Source: Cryobacterium sp. GrIS_2_6
GTDB taxonomy: Bacteria > Actinomycetota > Actinomycetes > Actinomycetales > Microbacteriaceae
Reading direction: 5' to 3'
DNA: 64,000 nucleotides
Assembly: GCF_035984545.1 (NCBI RefSeq)
Contig: NZ_JAXCHP010000001.1
Coordinates: 2,852,001 to 2,916,000 of the forward strand
Positions within the stretch are counted from its first letter, which is position 1; the number at the start of each line of letters is the position of its first letter. Position numbers and translations under genes: made by a program. Under the pieces are notes generated by a model. The model saw only the letters and a program-made list of their open reading frames with translations, did not search any database and was not told the origin of the DNA. Shown in pieces: positions 24,932 through 33,889 of the stretch.

Positions 24932-27178
24932 GTGTTGAAGACAGAAGACCCCGGCACAGGAACGCCTACGGCTGGCAGCGGTCTCAGCACCCTTATGGTG
25001 TCGAAACGCGACGGTCGCCGGCTCGCCTTCGATGACGCCCGGATCTATGCCGCACTGGCCAAGAGCTTCACGGAAGTGAACGGCGAACTGACCCCGCTCA
25101 CGCACCGGATCATCCGTGACCTGGTCACTCGTATCGATCGCGAGATAGCCTCGCGCTTCGCGGTCGACATCAAGATCTACGAGGTCCAGAACATCGTGGA
25201 ACACGCCCTGCTGGACAGCAAGGAATACGAAGCCGCAGAGGCGTACATCAATTACCGGATCCAGCGCGACTTCGCGCGCAGTAAGTCCACCGACATCAAC
25301 CACTCGATCATCAAGCTGATCAGCAAAGACGAAACAGTCGTCAACGAGAACGCCAACAAGGACAGCGATGTCTTCAACACCCAGCGTGACCTGACCGCCG
25401 GCGCGGTGGGCAAGGCGATCGGCCTGAAGATGCTGCCGCCGCACGTCGCCAACGCCCACCAGAAGGGCGACCTGCACTACCACGACCTCGACTATCACCC
25501 CTATGCCCCGATGACGAACTGCTGCCTCATCGACTTCAAGACGATGCTCAGCACCGGCTTCCGGATCGGCAACGCCGACGTCGACCCGCCCCGCTCGATC
25601 CAGACGGCCACCGCGCAGATCTCGCAGATCATCGCGAACGTGTCGTCGAGCCAGTACGGCGGATGCTCGGGCAACCGGATCGACGAGGTGCTCGCCCCGT
25701 ACGCGGAGAAGAACCTCCAGAAGCACCTCGCCGACGCCAGGACATGGATCGCCGATGAGTCCCAGCACCAGCAGTTCGCGGAGGAGAAGACCCTCAAGGA
25801 CATCTACGACGCGATGCAGAGCCTCGAATACGAGATCAACACCCTGTTCACCTCGAACGGGCAGACCCCTTTCACCTCGCTCGGCTTCGGCCTCGGCACC
25901 AGCTGGTTCGAACGCGAGATCCAGAAGGCGATCCTGCAGATCCGCATCGAGGGACTCGGCAGGGAGAAGCGCACCGCGATCTTCCCGAAGCTGATCTTCA
26001 CGGTGAAGCGCGGCCTCAACCTCGACCCGACCGACCCGAACTACGACATCAAGCAGCTCGCGCTCGAGTGTTCCACCAAGCGCATGTACCCCGACATCCT
26101 GAACTACGACAAGATCGTGGAACTCACCGGCAGTTTCAAGGTGCCGATGGGCTGCAGGTCCTTCCTCCAGGGCTGGACGGACGAAGATGGCAACGACGTC
26201 TCAGAGGGCAGGATGAACCTCGGAGTCGTGACACTCAACCTGCCGCGGATCGCCCTCGAGGCCGCCGGCGACAAGGACAAGTTCTGGAGCATCCTCGCCG
26301 AACGTGTGAGCATTGCCCGCGACGCCCTGCTCTTCCGGATCGAGCGCTGCAAGGAAGCGACCCCGGAGAACGCACCGATCCTCTATGTCTACGGCGCCTT
26401 CGGCCAGCATCTGGAGGCCGGCCAGTCCGTCGACACCGTGTTCAGGAACAAGCGCGCCACCGTGTCGCTCGGCTACATCGGCCTCTACGAGGTGGCCTCG
26501 GCTTTCTACGGCGGAGCCTGGGAATCAAACCCCGAGGCGAAAGACTTCACCGTCGACATCCTCCGCACGCTCCACGACCGCACCCAGGAGTGGAGCAACG
26601 AGTACGGCTACCAGTTCAGCGTGTATTCGACCCCGAGCGAGAGCCTGACCGACCGGTTCTGCCGGCTCGACACCGCGAAGTTCGGTTCGGTCGCTGACAT
26701 CACCGACAAGGACTACTACACCAACAGCTTCCACTACGACGTTCGCAAGAGCCCGACGCCGTTCGAGAAGCTCGACTTCGAGAAGGTCTATCCAGAGTTC
26801 GCCTCCGGTGGGTTCATCCACTACTGCGAATACCCGATCCTGCAGCAGAACCCCAAGGCACTCGAGGCGGTCTGGGACTACTCCTATGACCGGATCGGCT
26901 ACCTCGGAACCAACACCCCGATCGATCGTTGTTACGCCTGCGGCTTCTCGGGCGACTTCGACGCGACGGAGCGCGGCTTCGAGTGCCCCGAATGCGGCAA
27001 CGCCGACCCGATGACCTGCGACGTCGTCAAGCGCACCTGCGGCTACCTCGGCAACCCGCAGGCCCGACCAATGGTGCACGGCCGGCACATGGAGATCACC
27101 TCCCGGGTCAAGCACATGGCGGGCGGCACCGGCATCAGCGGGGCGGATGCCCCGGCACCGGTCTCCGAGGATGCGTAA
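24932..27178 (+). CDS. nrdD: anaerobic ribonucleoside-triphosphate reductase
   Basis: 748-aa class III ribonucleotide reductase, which makes dNTPs without oxygen. An ATP-cone domain occupies about 20-115 (MVSKRDGRRLAFDDARIYAAL). The catalytic domain follows with LHYHDLDYHPY, TNCCLIDF and YGGCSGNRID. A zinc site is formed by CYACGF and CPECG. The glycyl radical Gly lies near residue 704 in RTCGYLGNP. GTG start at 24932 with GGAGG 9 nt upstream. nrdG starts inside its last codons. It implies growth under low oxygen. Confidence 0.97.
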   Translation: MLKTEDPGTGTPTAGSGLSTLMVSKRDGRRLAFDDARIYAALAKSFTEVNGELTPLTHRIIRDLVTRIDREIASRFAVDIKIYEVQNIVEHALLDSKEYEAAEAYINYRIQRDFARSKSTDINHSIIKLISKDETVVNENANKDSDVFNTQRDLTAGAVGKAIGLKMLPPHVANAHQKGDLHYHDLDYHPYAPMTNCCLIDFKTMLSTGFRIGNADVDPPRSIQTATAQISQIIANVSSSQYGGCSGNRIDEVLAPYAEKNLQKHLADARTWIADESQHQQFAEEKTLKDIYDAMQSLEYEINTLFTSNGQTPFTSLGFGLGTSWFEREIQKAILQIRIEGLGREKRTAIFPKLIFTVKRGLNLDPTDPNYDIKQLALECSTKRMYPDILNYDKIVELTGSFKVPMGCRSFLQGWTDEDGNDVSEGRMNLGVVTLNLPRIALEAAGDKDKFWSILAERVSIARDALLFRIERCKEATPENAPILYVYGAFGQHLEAGQSVDTVFRNKRATVSLGYIGLYEVASAFYGGAWESNPEAKDFTVDILRTLHDRTQEWSNEYGYQFSVYSTPSESLTDRFCRLDTAKFGSVADITDKDYYTNSFHYDVRKSPTPFEKLDFEKVYPEFASGGFIHYCEYPILQQNPKALEAVWDYSYDRIGYLGTNTPIDRCYACGFSGDFDATERGFECPECGNADPMTCDVVKRTCGYLGNPQARPMVHGRHMEITSRVKHMAGGTGISGADAPAPVSEDA

Positions 27179-27773
27179 CCCGCGGCCCGGCGAGTGGCTG
27201 TCTGAGAAGCTGAGCCAGCGATACGTCGGGGACTACAAGCCCTTCGTCTTCGTTGACGGCGAAGGCGTGCGGTGCAGCCTCTACCTGTCCGGATGTCTGT
27301 TCGCGTGCGAGGGCTGTTTCAACGAAGCCACCTGGAGCTTCCGCTACGGCCAGGAATACAGCCAGGAACTCGAAGACCAGATCCTGGCCGACCTCGGCCA
27401 GGAGTACGTCCAGGGCCTGACCCTGCTCGGCGGCGAACCCTTCCTCAACACCGGGGTCTGCCTCGGGCTGATCGACCGGGTGCGCCGGGAGTTCGGCTCG
27501 TCGAAGGACGTGTGGTCCTGGACCGGATACACCTTCGAGGAGCTCTTGCTCGAGAGCCCGGACAAGCTCGCCATGCTCCGCGGAATCGACGTCCTGGTCG
27601 ACGGTCGGTTCGAGCTGGCGAAACGTGACCTGAAACTGCAGTTCCGGGGCAGCAGCAACCAGCGGATCATCGACGTCCCCGCGTCCCTGACCGCCGGAGA
27701 GGTGGTCCTGTGGGGTGGACTCCGGGATGCGACGAACACCTTCGAACAGATCGAGAAGCGCCAACTGATCTAG
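27171..27773 (+). CDS. nrdG: anaerobic ribonucleotide reductase activating protein
   Basis: 200-aa radical SAM enzyme that generates the glycyl radical on NrdD. The cluster ligands are in SGCLFACEGCFN (CxxxCxxC), followed by LTLLGGEPFLNTG and a WSWTGYTFEEL region. ATG 27171 overlaps the nrdD stop by 8 nt, so the two are translated together. Length fits the family. Confidence 0.95.
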   Translation: MRNPRPGEWLSEKLSQRYVGDYKPFVFVDGEGVRCSLYLSGCLFACEGCFNEATWSFRYGQEYSQELEDQILADLGQEYVQGLTLLGGEPFLNTGVCLGLIDRVRREFGSSKDVWSWTGYTFEELLLESPDKLAMLRGIDVLVDGRFELAKRDLKLQFRGSSNQRIIDVPASLTAGEVVLWGGLRDATNTFEQIEKRQLI

Positions 27774-27921
27774 TCCCCGGGTCGGGGAACACAGCGCACG
27801 CCGCGACCGCCCCCGGCAGCGGCCCGTCCTCAACAAAGTTTCTCTGACCGGGTTTTCCACAGGCCATTTGTGGGGTGGCGGATGCCGGTGGAATGTCGGT
27901 GGTGGTCCGTAGAGTGCCCCC

Positions 27922-29430
27922 ATGACAGTTGAAGAACCCTCAGAATCTCACCTGGACAGCCCCGTGGACAGCAGTGTGGACAGCGCTGCGGAACCCCCTC
28001 CCGGGACCCCTCCCGAGAACCCTCCCGCCATCCCTCCTGATGTCCCTCCCGACAGCAGCCTCAACGCCCAGCACCTCGGCCTGGTGGAGCCGTCCCTCGC
28101 CGATTTCTATGACGCGATCCGGGAAGCAGACCGGGAAATCAACCGGGCCACCGCTCGCCGGGCCGCCGCGATCTATACCGCGCAACGGGTGCTGGCCGAT
28201 GCGGGCCGGGCCCGGGCGGAGGCCGCCGAGCAGGCCGGCGGGCCGCGCCCGCCGTGGTCGCCGGAGGAGGCCACCAAGGAGGAGTTCACCTGCGAGGTCG
28301 GGGCCCTGCTCCGGCTGCCGCGGCGCACGGCGGAGACCCTGATCGAAGCCAGCCGCACCCTCGCCGAAGACCTCCCCGCAACCCGGGACGCCCTCGCCAT
28401 CGGGGCGATCAGTTACCGGCACGCTCAAGTGATCATGGACCAGGCCTGGGGCATCCGCATGGGAGACGACCCGGAAGCGGCCGCCCGGGCCCGCGCCGTG
28501 TTCGAAGACGTCCTGGTGCCCGTCGCGGAAGTCCTCACCGTGGCGAAGCTGTCCGACCGGGCCCGGCGGGTGCGGGAACGCACCCACCCGGAAACCATCA
28601 CCGCGAGGCACCAGAAGAGCGTCGAAGACCGGCACGTGGTCTTCCAGGCCCTCAACGACGGGATGGCGTCGTTGTATGTGACCGGGGACGCGGAGAAGGT
28701 GCAGGCCGCCTACCACCGCACCCTCGACACGGCGCTCTGCCTGCAGGGCCCGGAGGAAACCCGCACCCTGACCCAGCTGGCTGCAGACGTGCTCACCGAC
28801 GTGCTGCTCAGCGGGGTCACCCCGGACGGACTGGGTGCCGGGGTGGCCGCGCAGGTCAACGTCACCGTCCCGGTCCTGACCCTGCTGGGCACGAGCGAGG
28901 AACCCGGGTATCCGGCCGGGTACGGACCCATCGACCCCGACACGGCACGGCGTCTCGCGGCGGGGGCGCCGAGCTTCACCCGGCTGCTCACCCACCCGGA
29001 GACCGGGGTCGTGCTCTCGATGGGACGGGACACCTACAAGGTCCCCGCCGCGCTCAAGAAGTGGCTCGAGGTGCGCGATGAAACCTGCACCTTCCCCGGC
29101 TGCCGCCGCTCGGCGAAACGCTCCGACGTGGACCACAGCGTCGAGTGGCAGCACGGCGGCGAAACCAACGCGATGAACCTCGCCCACCTCTGCCCGTATC
29201 ACCACGCGGTCAAGAGCTACAAAAGATGGACACCGAGACACCTGGGCGATGGTCGGATCGAGTGGACGTCCCCGGCCGGGTACCGCTACATCGTGGAACC
29301 CTCCGCCGACATGAGGCCACCCCGGAAACCCAAACCCGCACCGAAACCGCGGGTTCCGTTCGTGGATGTCTGGACCCTCGACCCCGAACCCAACGACCCC
29401 GACAACCCCGACAACCCAAGCCCGTTCTAG
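27922..29430 (+). CDS. DUF222 domain-containing HNH endonuclease
   Basis: 502-aa protein of the actinobacterial 13E12/REP-type family. A Pro/Glu/Ser-rich N-terminus (1-60) precedes the DUF222 region (about 60-330; VGALLRLPRRTAETLIEASRTLAEDLP). The C-terminal HNH nuclease is clear: CTFPGCRRSAKRSDVDHSVEW, GGETNAMNLAHLCPYHHAVK. These genes are often multicopy and spread by recombination; their biological role is unresolved. It stands alone with degenerate tandem repeats after its stop. Confidence 0.92.
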   Translation: MTVEEPSESHLDSPVDSSVDSAAEPPPGTPPENPPAIPPDVPPDSSLNAQHLGLVEPSLADFYDAIREADREINRATARRAAAIYTAQRVLADAGRARAEAAEQAGGPRPPWSPEEATKEEFTCEVGALLRLPRRTAETLIEASRTLAEDLPATRDALAIGAISYRHAQVIMDQAWGIRMGDDPEAAARARAVFEDVLVPVAEVLTVAKLSDRARRVRERTHPETITARHQKSVEDRHVVFQALNDGMASLYVTGDAEKVQAAYHRTLDTALCLQGPEETRTLTQLAADVLTDVLLSGVTPDGLGAGVAAQVNVTVPVLTLLGTSEEPGYPAGYGPIDPDTARRLAAGAPSFTRLLTHPETGVVLSMGRDTYKVPAALKKWLEVRDETCTFPGCRRSAKRSDVDHSVEWQHGGETNAMNLAHLCPYHHAVKSYKRWTPRHLGDGRIEWTSPAGYRYIVEPSADMRPPRKPKPAPKPRVPFVDVWTLDPEPNDPDNPDNPSPF

Positions 29431-29488
29431 TCAGCAGCGCAGCCGAAGAGGCGCCAGCGGGCTGGTGCCTGCGGACGCCCCTGGGTGC

Positions 29489-29620
29489 GGTGATGCTGGG
29501 TACGGTGATGCTGGGTACAGCCCGACTTGGTACTGCGCCGCTAGACGCTCGCTACTTGGTACTGCGCCGCTTGACGCTCGCGACTTAGTACCGCGCTACT
29601 GGGTACTGCGCTACTTGGCA
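29489..29620. repeat. degenerate tandem repeats
   Basis: A 15-bp unit GGTGATGCTGGGTAC occurs twice in tandem (29489-29518). It is followed by a 29-bp unit beginning ACTTGGTACTGCGCCGC (29525 and 29554) and decayed copies to about 29620. The repeats encode the last residues of the convergent GPH transporter (STSSTSAK). Confidence 0.75.
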
Positions 29621-30789
29621 CTGGTTGAGCTCGTGCTCTCACCGATGATGCCGTGTTCCCAGCGGCGTTCGTCGAGGTCGTTGGCGATCCTGCGGTACTT
29701 ATCGTCGGACACGGTGTAGATGAAGTAGATGATGATGGCGGCGATGACCAGTGCGAGGGCCGGATACAGCGTCATGACCGCCTTGATACCTTCGAGCGTC
29801 TCGCCCGACTGGCTGGTGGCCTTGGCCACATATCCGGTGACGGCGAGCATGCCGGCACCGACCACCGCGGCGCGGGACTGGGCGAGCTTGCGAGAGAAGC
29901 TGAAGGCGGCAGAGGTCACGCCCTCCTTGCGCACCCCGGTGTGCCATTCGCCGTAGTCGATCGTGTCGGAGACGAACGCCCAGGTGATGCCGTTCGGGAT
30001 GGCCAGTGCGGCGGAGCCGATGGTGACGAGGATCATGAACGTCCACAGGTTGGTCGGGATGATGAAGTCCAGCCCGTTGGCGACGATCGCGATGATGAAG
30101 CTGCCCATCACGGTGCGCTTCTTGCCGAAGCGCATGACGAGCCTCGGGATGAACATGATGCCGACGATGGAGGCACCGATCATGACGAGGTTCAGTACGG
30201 CCTGGAGTGCGAGGTTCCCGAGGTTGTACTGGGCGAAGAAGATCATCATCATGTTGTTGACGTTCATCGACGAGATCGTGAAGAGGGACATCAGCACGAG
30301 GCCGAGCAGCGGGCGATTGGTGAGAACTGCCCTGGCGTAATCCTTGATGCCGTTCTTCCCCGAGCTCGCTGCCCGGTTGATGACGACATTCTCCTTGGTG
30401 CCCCGGTAGCAGAGCACGAATGAGACCATGGTGAAGGTGACGACGGTCATGACCGCGAGGAGGATCGCGCTGACCATCATCACCGGGCGGAACTTGCCGC
30501 GCTTGCCGATCTTGCGGCTGTCGATGAAGATCGCGGCGAGCGGGTCCATGACGGCGTCGAAGAGTTTCACGAGCACGAAGATCAGGGCGACGACCGCCGG
30601 GCCGATGCCCGCGGTGTCGATCCAGAACTTGGTCAGGTAGGCCTGACCCAGGTCGAACATGAACCCGCTGCCCAGGTCGCCGAATCCGTAGGCGACCTTC
30701 TCCTTCGTATTGAGTCGGGCTTCTGAACCAAAGACGGCGGGGGTGGGCTCTGCGGCAGAGACAATCTCCGCGTTCTCTTGGATGGTCAT
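29611..30789 (-). CDS. GPH family glycoside/uronide:cation symporter with internal deletion
   Basis: 392-aa membrane transporter of the GPH (MelB/GusB/TogT) family. The start KVAYGFGDLGSGFMFDL, the DAVMDPLAAIFIDS motif and GKFRPVMM are intact, as are the last six helices (GITWAFVSDTIDYGEWHTGVRKEGV). Family proteins are 450-480 aa. Here VMTVVTFT runs straight into MVSFVLCYRGTKENVV, so the conserved stretch covering helices 4-5 and the MTQDPxER-type loop is missing, about 80-90 residues, without a frame change. Transport is probably lost. Its position next to uronate genes suggests it once imported unsaturated uronides. Confidence 0.82.
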   Translation of the reverse strand: MTIQENAEIVSAAEPTPAVFGSEARLNTKEKVAYGFGDLGSGFMFDLGQAYLTKFWIDTAGIGPAVVALIFVLVKLFDAVMDPLAAIFIDSRKIGKRGKFRPVMMVSAILLAVMTVVTFTMVSFVLCYRGTKENVVINRAASSGKNGIKDYARAVLTNRPLLGLVLMSLFTISSMNVNNMMMIFFAQYNLGNLALQAVLNLVMIGASIVGIMFIPRLVMRFGKKRTVMGSFIIAIVANGLDFIIPTNLWTFMILVTIGSAALAIPNGITWAFVSDTIDYGEWHTGVRKEGVTSAAFSFSRKLAQSRAAVVGAGMLAVTGYVAKATSQSGETLEGIKAVMTLYPALALVIAAIIIYFIYTVSDDKYRRIANDLDERRWEHGIIGESTSSTSAK

Positions 30790-30879
30790 GGTCGCTCGAC
30801 GCCAGGAACCTGCGCGTGTGGACGCAGCGCAGCAAAGTGGCACTGTTTCCCTCGTCGTGCGGCGAGCCCCGGGTGCAGC

Positions 30880-30937
30880 GCACGACAAAGCCCCCTGCCT
30901 CCCGGTCAAATGCGGGAGGCAGGGGGCTTTGTCGTGC
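30880..30937. terminator. strong hairpin terminator
   Basis: Perfect 24-bp arms at 30880-30903 and 30914-30937 with a 10-nt loop. It lies 4 bases past the stop of the MHS permease gene and upstream of the GPH gene. A strand CCCCCTGCCTCCC pairs with GGGAGGCAGGGGG. Confidence 0.92.
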
Positions 30938-30940
30938 CCG

Positions 30941-32275
30941 TTACTCGGCCAGGCTCTCGCCGGATCCGTTGCAGAGGAACAGGGTGGCACCCGCCGCGAT
31001 CACGGTGACCACGAGTGTGGTGATGCCGATCACGATCGGGATGTTGCTCGTTCCGGGAGGAGCCATCAGGGTGAAGATCGCCGGCGCGAACGCGGCAAGC
31101 ATCAGGCCGACGTTCTGCGAGACGGCGAAGCCGGTGACGCGCAGCCGGGTGGGGAACTGCTCCTGGTAGGCCGTGGCGAATGTGGCGTTCCACATCTGGA
31201 AGAAAATCGACATGGCGAGCACGCCGAGGATGAGCACCATGGCGAAGTTCTTTTCCTGCACCGCGAAGAGGAACGGGATCGAGGTGAGGCCGCCGCCGAG
31301 GGCGCCGGTGATCATGAGCGCCTTCCTGCCGAAGACGTCGGAGAGCTTCCCGAACAGCGGGATCGTCAGGGCAGAGACCGTGTTGATGATGAGGATGATC
31401 CACAGGAACTCACTCGTCGTGAAGCCGACTCCGTAACTCTCCTGCTTGCCGTAGGTGACACCGAAGACCAGGGTCGCGGTGCCGATCACGTTGGCGAGCG
31501 TGCTGATGACGCAGATGAGGAGCATGCGCGGGTAGCGACGGAACAGTTCGATCGCCGGGGTCTTGAACTCCTTGACCTGGGACTGCTTCAGGTAGGCGGG
31601 CGGCTCTTCGATGTTGCGGCGAATCAAGTAGCCGGCGAGGATGACGACCGCGCTGAGCAGGAACGGAATCCGCCATCCCCAGCTCTGGAAGGCCTCGGCG
31701 GGGAGCGCGGATGCCAGCGGAAGCATGAAGGCGAGGGCGAGGATGCTGCCGATCTGGGACCCCTGCAGGCTGAAGCTTGCGAAGAAGCCCCGCTTGGCAT
31801 CGGGCGAGTGCTCGACGATGAGGGCGTTGGAGGCGCCCAGCTCCCCGGCGACGGCGAAGCCCTGGACGAGCCGGAGCACCACCAGCAGGATCGGCGCGAG
31901 AATGCCGACCTGGGAGTACGTCGGCAGAACGCCCACGAGGAGCGTGGCCAGGCCCATCATCATCATGGCGATGACGAGGACATGCTTCCGCCCGTGGCGG
32001 TCGGCCAGGTTGCCCAGGACAATGGCGCCGATGGGCCGCGCGACATAGCCGACGCCGTACGTCGCCAGCGAGGCGACGATGGCGACGGCCGGGCTCGCGG
32101 TGGGGAAGAACACCGTCGGGAACACGAGTGCTGCTGCTTGGGAGTACAACGTGAAGTCGTAGTACTCCAGTGCGCTTCCGATCCACCCACTGAAGGCGGC
32201 GCGCTTGAGATTGCGGGATGAAACCTGTTTGTCGTTCGACGGCGTCCTCTGTGACGTTGCCGTGTTTTCGCTCAT
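30941..32275 (-). CDS. MHS family MFS transporter
   Basis: 444-aa major facilitator of the metabolite:H+ symporter branch (ShiA/ProP/KgtP type). It shows the family start SGWIGSALEYYDFTLYSQAAAL, the GNLADRHGRKHVL loop 2-3 motif, LRLVQGFAVAGELGASNALIVEH, and GKLSDVFGRKALM between helices 8 and 9. Twelve helices are predicted. It is the last gene of the GH105-SDR-RpiB operon and probably imports the uronate or related acid that the operon degrades. Confidence 0.9.
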   Translation of the reverse strand: MSENTATSQRTPSNDKQVSSRNLKRAAFSGWIGSALEYYDFTLYSQAAALVFPTVFFPTASPAVAIVASLATYGVGYVARPIGAIVLGNLADRHGRKHVLVIAMMMMGLATLLVGVLPTYSQVGILAPILLVVLRLVQGFAVAGELGASNALIVEHSPDAKRGFFASFSLQGSQIGSILALAFMLPLASALPAEAFQSWGWRIPFLLSAVVILAGYLIRRNIEEPPAYLKQSQVKEFKTPAIELFRRYPRMLLICVISTLANVIGTATLVFGVTYGKQESYGVGFTTSEFLWIILIINTVSALTIPLFGKLSDVFGRKALMITGALGGGLTSIPFLFAVQEKNFAMVLILGVLAMSIFFQMWNATFATAYQEQFPTRLRVTGFAVSQNVGLMLAAFAPAIFTLMAPPGTSNIPIVIGITTLVVTVIAAGATLFLCNGSGESLAE

Positions 32276-32347
32276 GACGAAACCCTTGATCTTCCTTGAT
32301 AAGTGGTTCTAGTGTGATCGTTCGTGGTGCAGAGTGCAGTTCGCCGG

Positions 32348-32986
32348 TCAGGCGAGTGGCGCGAGGATGTAGTCGCGCACCTCCCCCGGTTCGGCGTTTG
32401 CGATGAAATACTCCGTGAAGTTCTCGGTGGCGATGGTTTCCTTCAGGAAGTCCTGATCGATTTCCTTGAGCACCTGGATGAGGGGCTTGTACACGACCGC
32501 CTTCACCTCGTTGAGGATGCGTGCATTGCGCTGCTCAGGGACCACCCGTTCCTTGGGGTACCCGCCACCCATCGGCTCGGCGAACAGGCGCTCGAAGATG
32601 AGCGTGAGGTTGAGCTCGGCCCCCCAGCCGAAGCCCTTCGCATAAGGGATGGAGAGCGCGTTGCCTCCGTTGATCTGGGAAAAGAGGTAGGCATCCGTCG
32701 GTTCGATGGCGATGCCGCAGACCACGCCGGGGAAGCTGTTGCAGGCGAGCATGGCCCCCACGCCGGTGCCGCAGCCGGTGACGACAAAGTCCACGGCCTT
32801 CGTGCCCAACAGGATCGAGGCGAGGAGACCGTTCTGAACGTAGGTCAGCCGGCTCTCGCCCTCTTTCCCGGTCATCCCGTAGTTAAAGGACTCGTGGCCT
32901 TTCTCGTCGGCCACATCCTTGAGCGCCTTGTAGATGATGGCGTTCTTGGAAGCCTGGGAGTTCTCGTTTATCAAAGCAATCTTCAT
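32348..32986 (-). CDS. RpiB/LacA/LacB family sugar isomerase (DhuI-like)
   Basis: 212-aa isomerase. MKIALINENSQASKNAIIYKAL, the VVTGCGTGVGAMLACN active-site Cys loop and GIAIEPTDAYLFSQINGGN are typical of the longer RpiB-like group. In streptococci a member of this family (DhuI) isomerises 4-deoxy-5-keto-uronate made by unsaturated uronyl hydrolase. Here it sits between a GH105 hydrolase plus SDR and a permease, so the DhuI role is the best inference. ATG 32986; a start 7 codons upstream is possible. Confidence 0.85.
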   Translation of the reverse strand: MKIALINENSQASKNAIIYKALKDVADEKGHESFNYGMTGKEGESRLTYVQNGLLASILLGTKAVDFVVTGCGTGVGAMLACNSFPGVVCGIAIEPTDAYLFSQINGGNALSIPYAKGFGWGAELNLTLIFERLFAEPMGGGYPKERVVPEQRNARILNEVKAVVYKPLIQVLKEIDQDFLKETIATENFTEYFIANAEPGEVRDYILAPLA

Positions 32987-33043
32987 TGGTTCTTCGACCT
33001 TTTTCATTGATGGTGCTCACGATGTGGTGCGGGCAGTCCCGCG

Positions 33044-33856
33044 TTACTGAGGGGTTTTCCCGATGTAGGCGAGGATGCCGCCGTCGACATAGAGGACCAG
33101 GCCGTTGACGAAGTCGCTCGCGTCGGAGGCCAGGAACACTGCCGGCCCCATCAGGTCCCTGGGGGTCCCCCAGCGCGCGGCCGGGGTCCTCGCGATGATG
33201 AACTGGTCGAAGGGATGCCGGGAGCCATCGTCCTGGAGTTCACGGAGCGGGGCCGTCTGCGGCGTTGCGATGTAGCCAGGGCCGATGGCGTTGCACTGGA
33301 TGTTGGCCTCGGCGAATTCGGAGCAGATGTTGCGGGTGAGCATCTTCAGGCCACCCTTGGCTGCGGCGTAAGCCGACACGGTTTCGCGCCCGAGTTCCGA
33401 CATCATCGAGCACATGTTGATGATCTTTCCGTGGCCGTTCTTGATCATTCCCGGCAGCACGGCCTTGGCGACGATGAACGGCCCGTTGAGGTCGACGTCG
33501 ATCACCTGACGGAAGTCGGCGACGCTCATCTCGAGCATCGGGACGCGCTTGATGATGCCGGCGTTGTTGACGAGGATGTCGATGGTGCCGACCTCGTCCT
33601 CGATCTGCTTGACCATCGCAACGATCGCGTCTTCGTCAGTGACGTCCGCGACATATCCGTGAGCCTCGATCCCGGCTTCCTTGTAGGCGGCGAGTCCCCG
33701 GTCGACGGCCGCCTGGTCGCGATCGTTGAAGACGATCCGGGCGCCCGCCACCGCATACGCCGAGGCGATTGCCAGTCCGATGCCGTAGCTGGCGCCGGTG
33801 ATCAGGGCGACTTTGCCGCTCAGGGAGAAGCTCTCCATGTCAAACTTTTCGGTCAT
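33044..33856 (-). CDS. SDR family oxidoreductase (DhuD/KduD- or gluconate 5-dehydrogenase-like)
   Basis: 270-aa short-chain dehydrogenase. The NAD(P) motif is GASYGIGLA, NNAG follows, then Ser in NMCSMMSELG and the catalytic YAAAKGGLK. The C-terminus has GYIATPQTAPLR and FVNGLVLYVDGG. This subfamily includes gluconate 5-dehydrogenase, KduD and the streptococcal DhuD that reduces the keto-uronate to 2-keto-3-deoxygluconate. It is second in the operon after GH105, consistent with that step. Start ATG 33856; MESF at 33838 is an alternative. Confidence 0.9.
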   Translation of the reverse strand: MTEKFDMESFSLSGKVALITGASYGIGLAIASAYAVAGARIVFNDRDQAAVDRGLAAYKEAGIEAHGYVADVTDEDAIVAMVKQIEDEVGTIDILVNNAGIIKRVPMLEMSVADFRQVIDVDLNGPFIVAKAVLPGMIKNGHGKIINMCSMMSELGRETVSAYAAAKGGLKMLTRNICSEFAEANIQCNAIGPGYIATPQTAPLRELQDDGSRHPFDQFIIARTPAARWGTPRDLMGPAVFLASDASDFVNGLVLYVDGGILAYIGKTPQ

Positions 33857-33889
33857 TTTCTTACTCTTTTCGTGGAAGGCATGGTCGTC

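Noticed and set aside
24427..25035. Plus-strand ORF in the gap before nrdD
   Set aside because: It crosses the operator pair, overlaps the start of nrdD in another frame, has an Arg-rich random composition and lacks a ribosome site.
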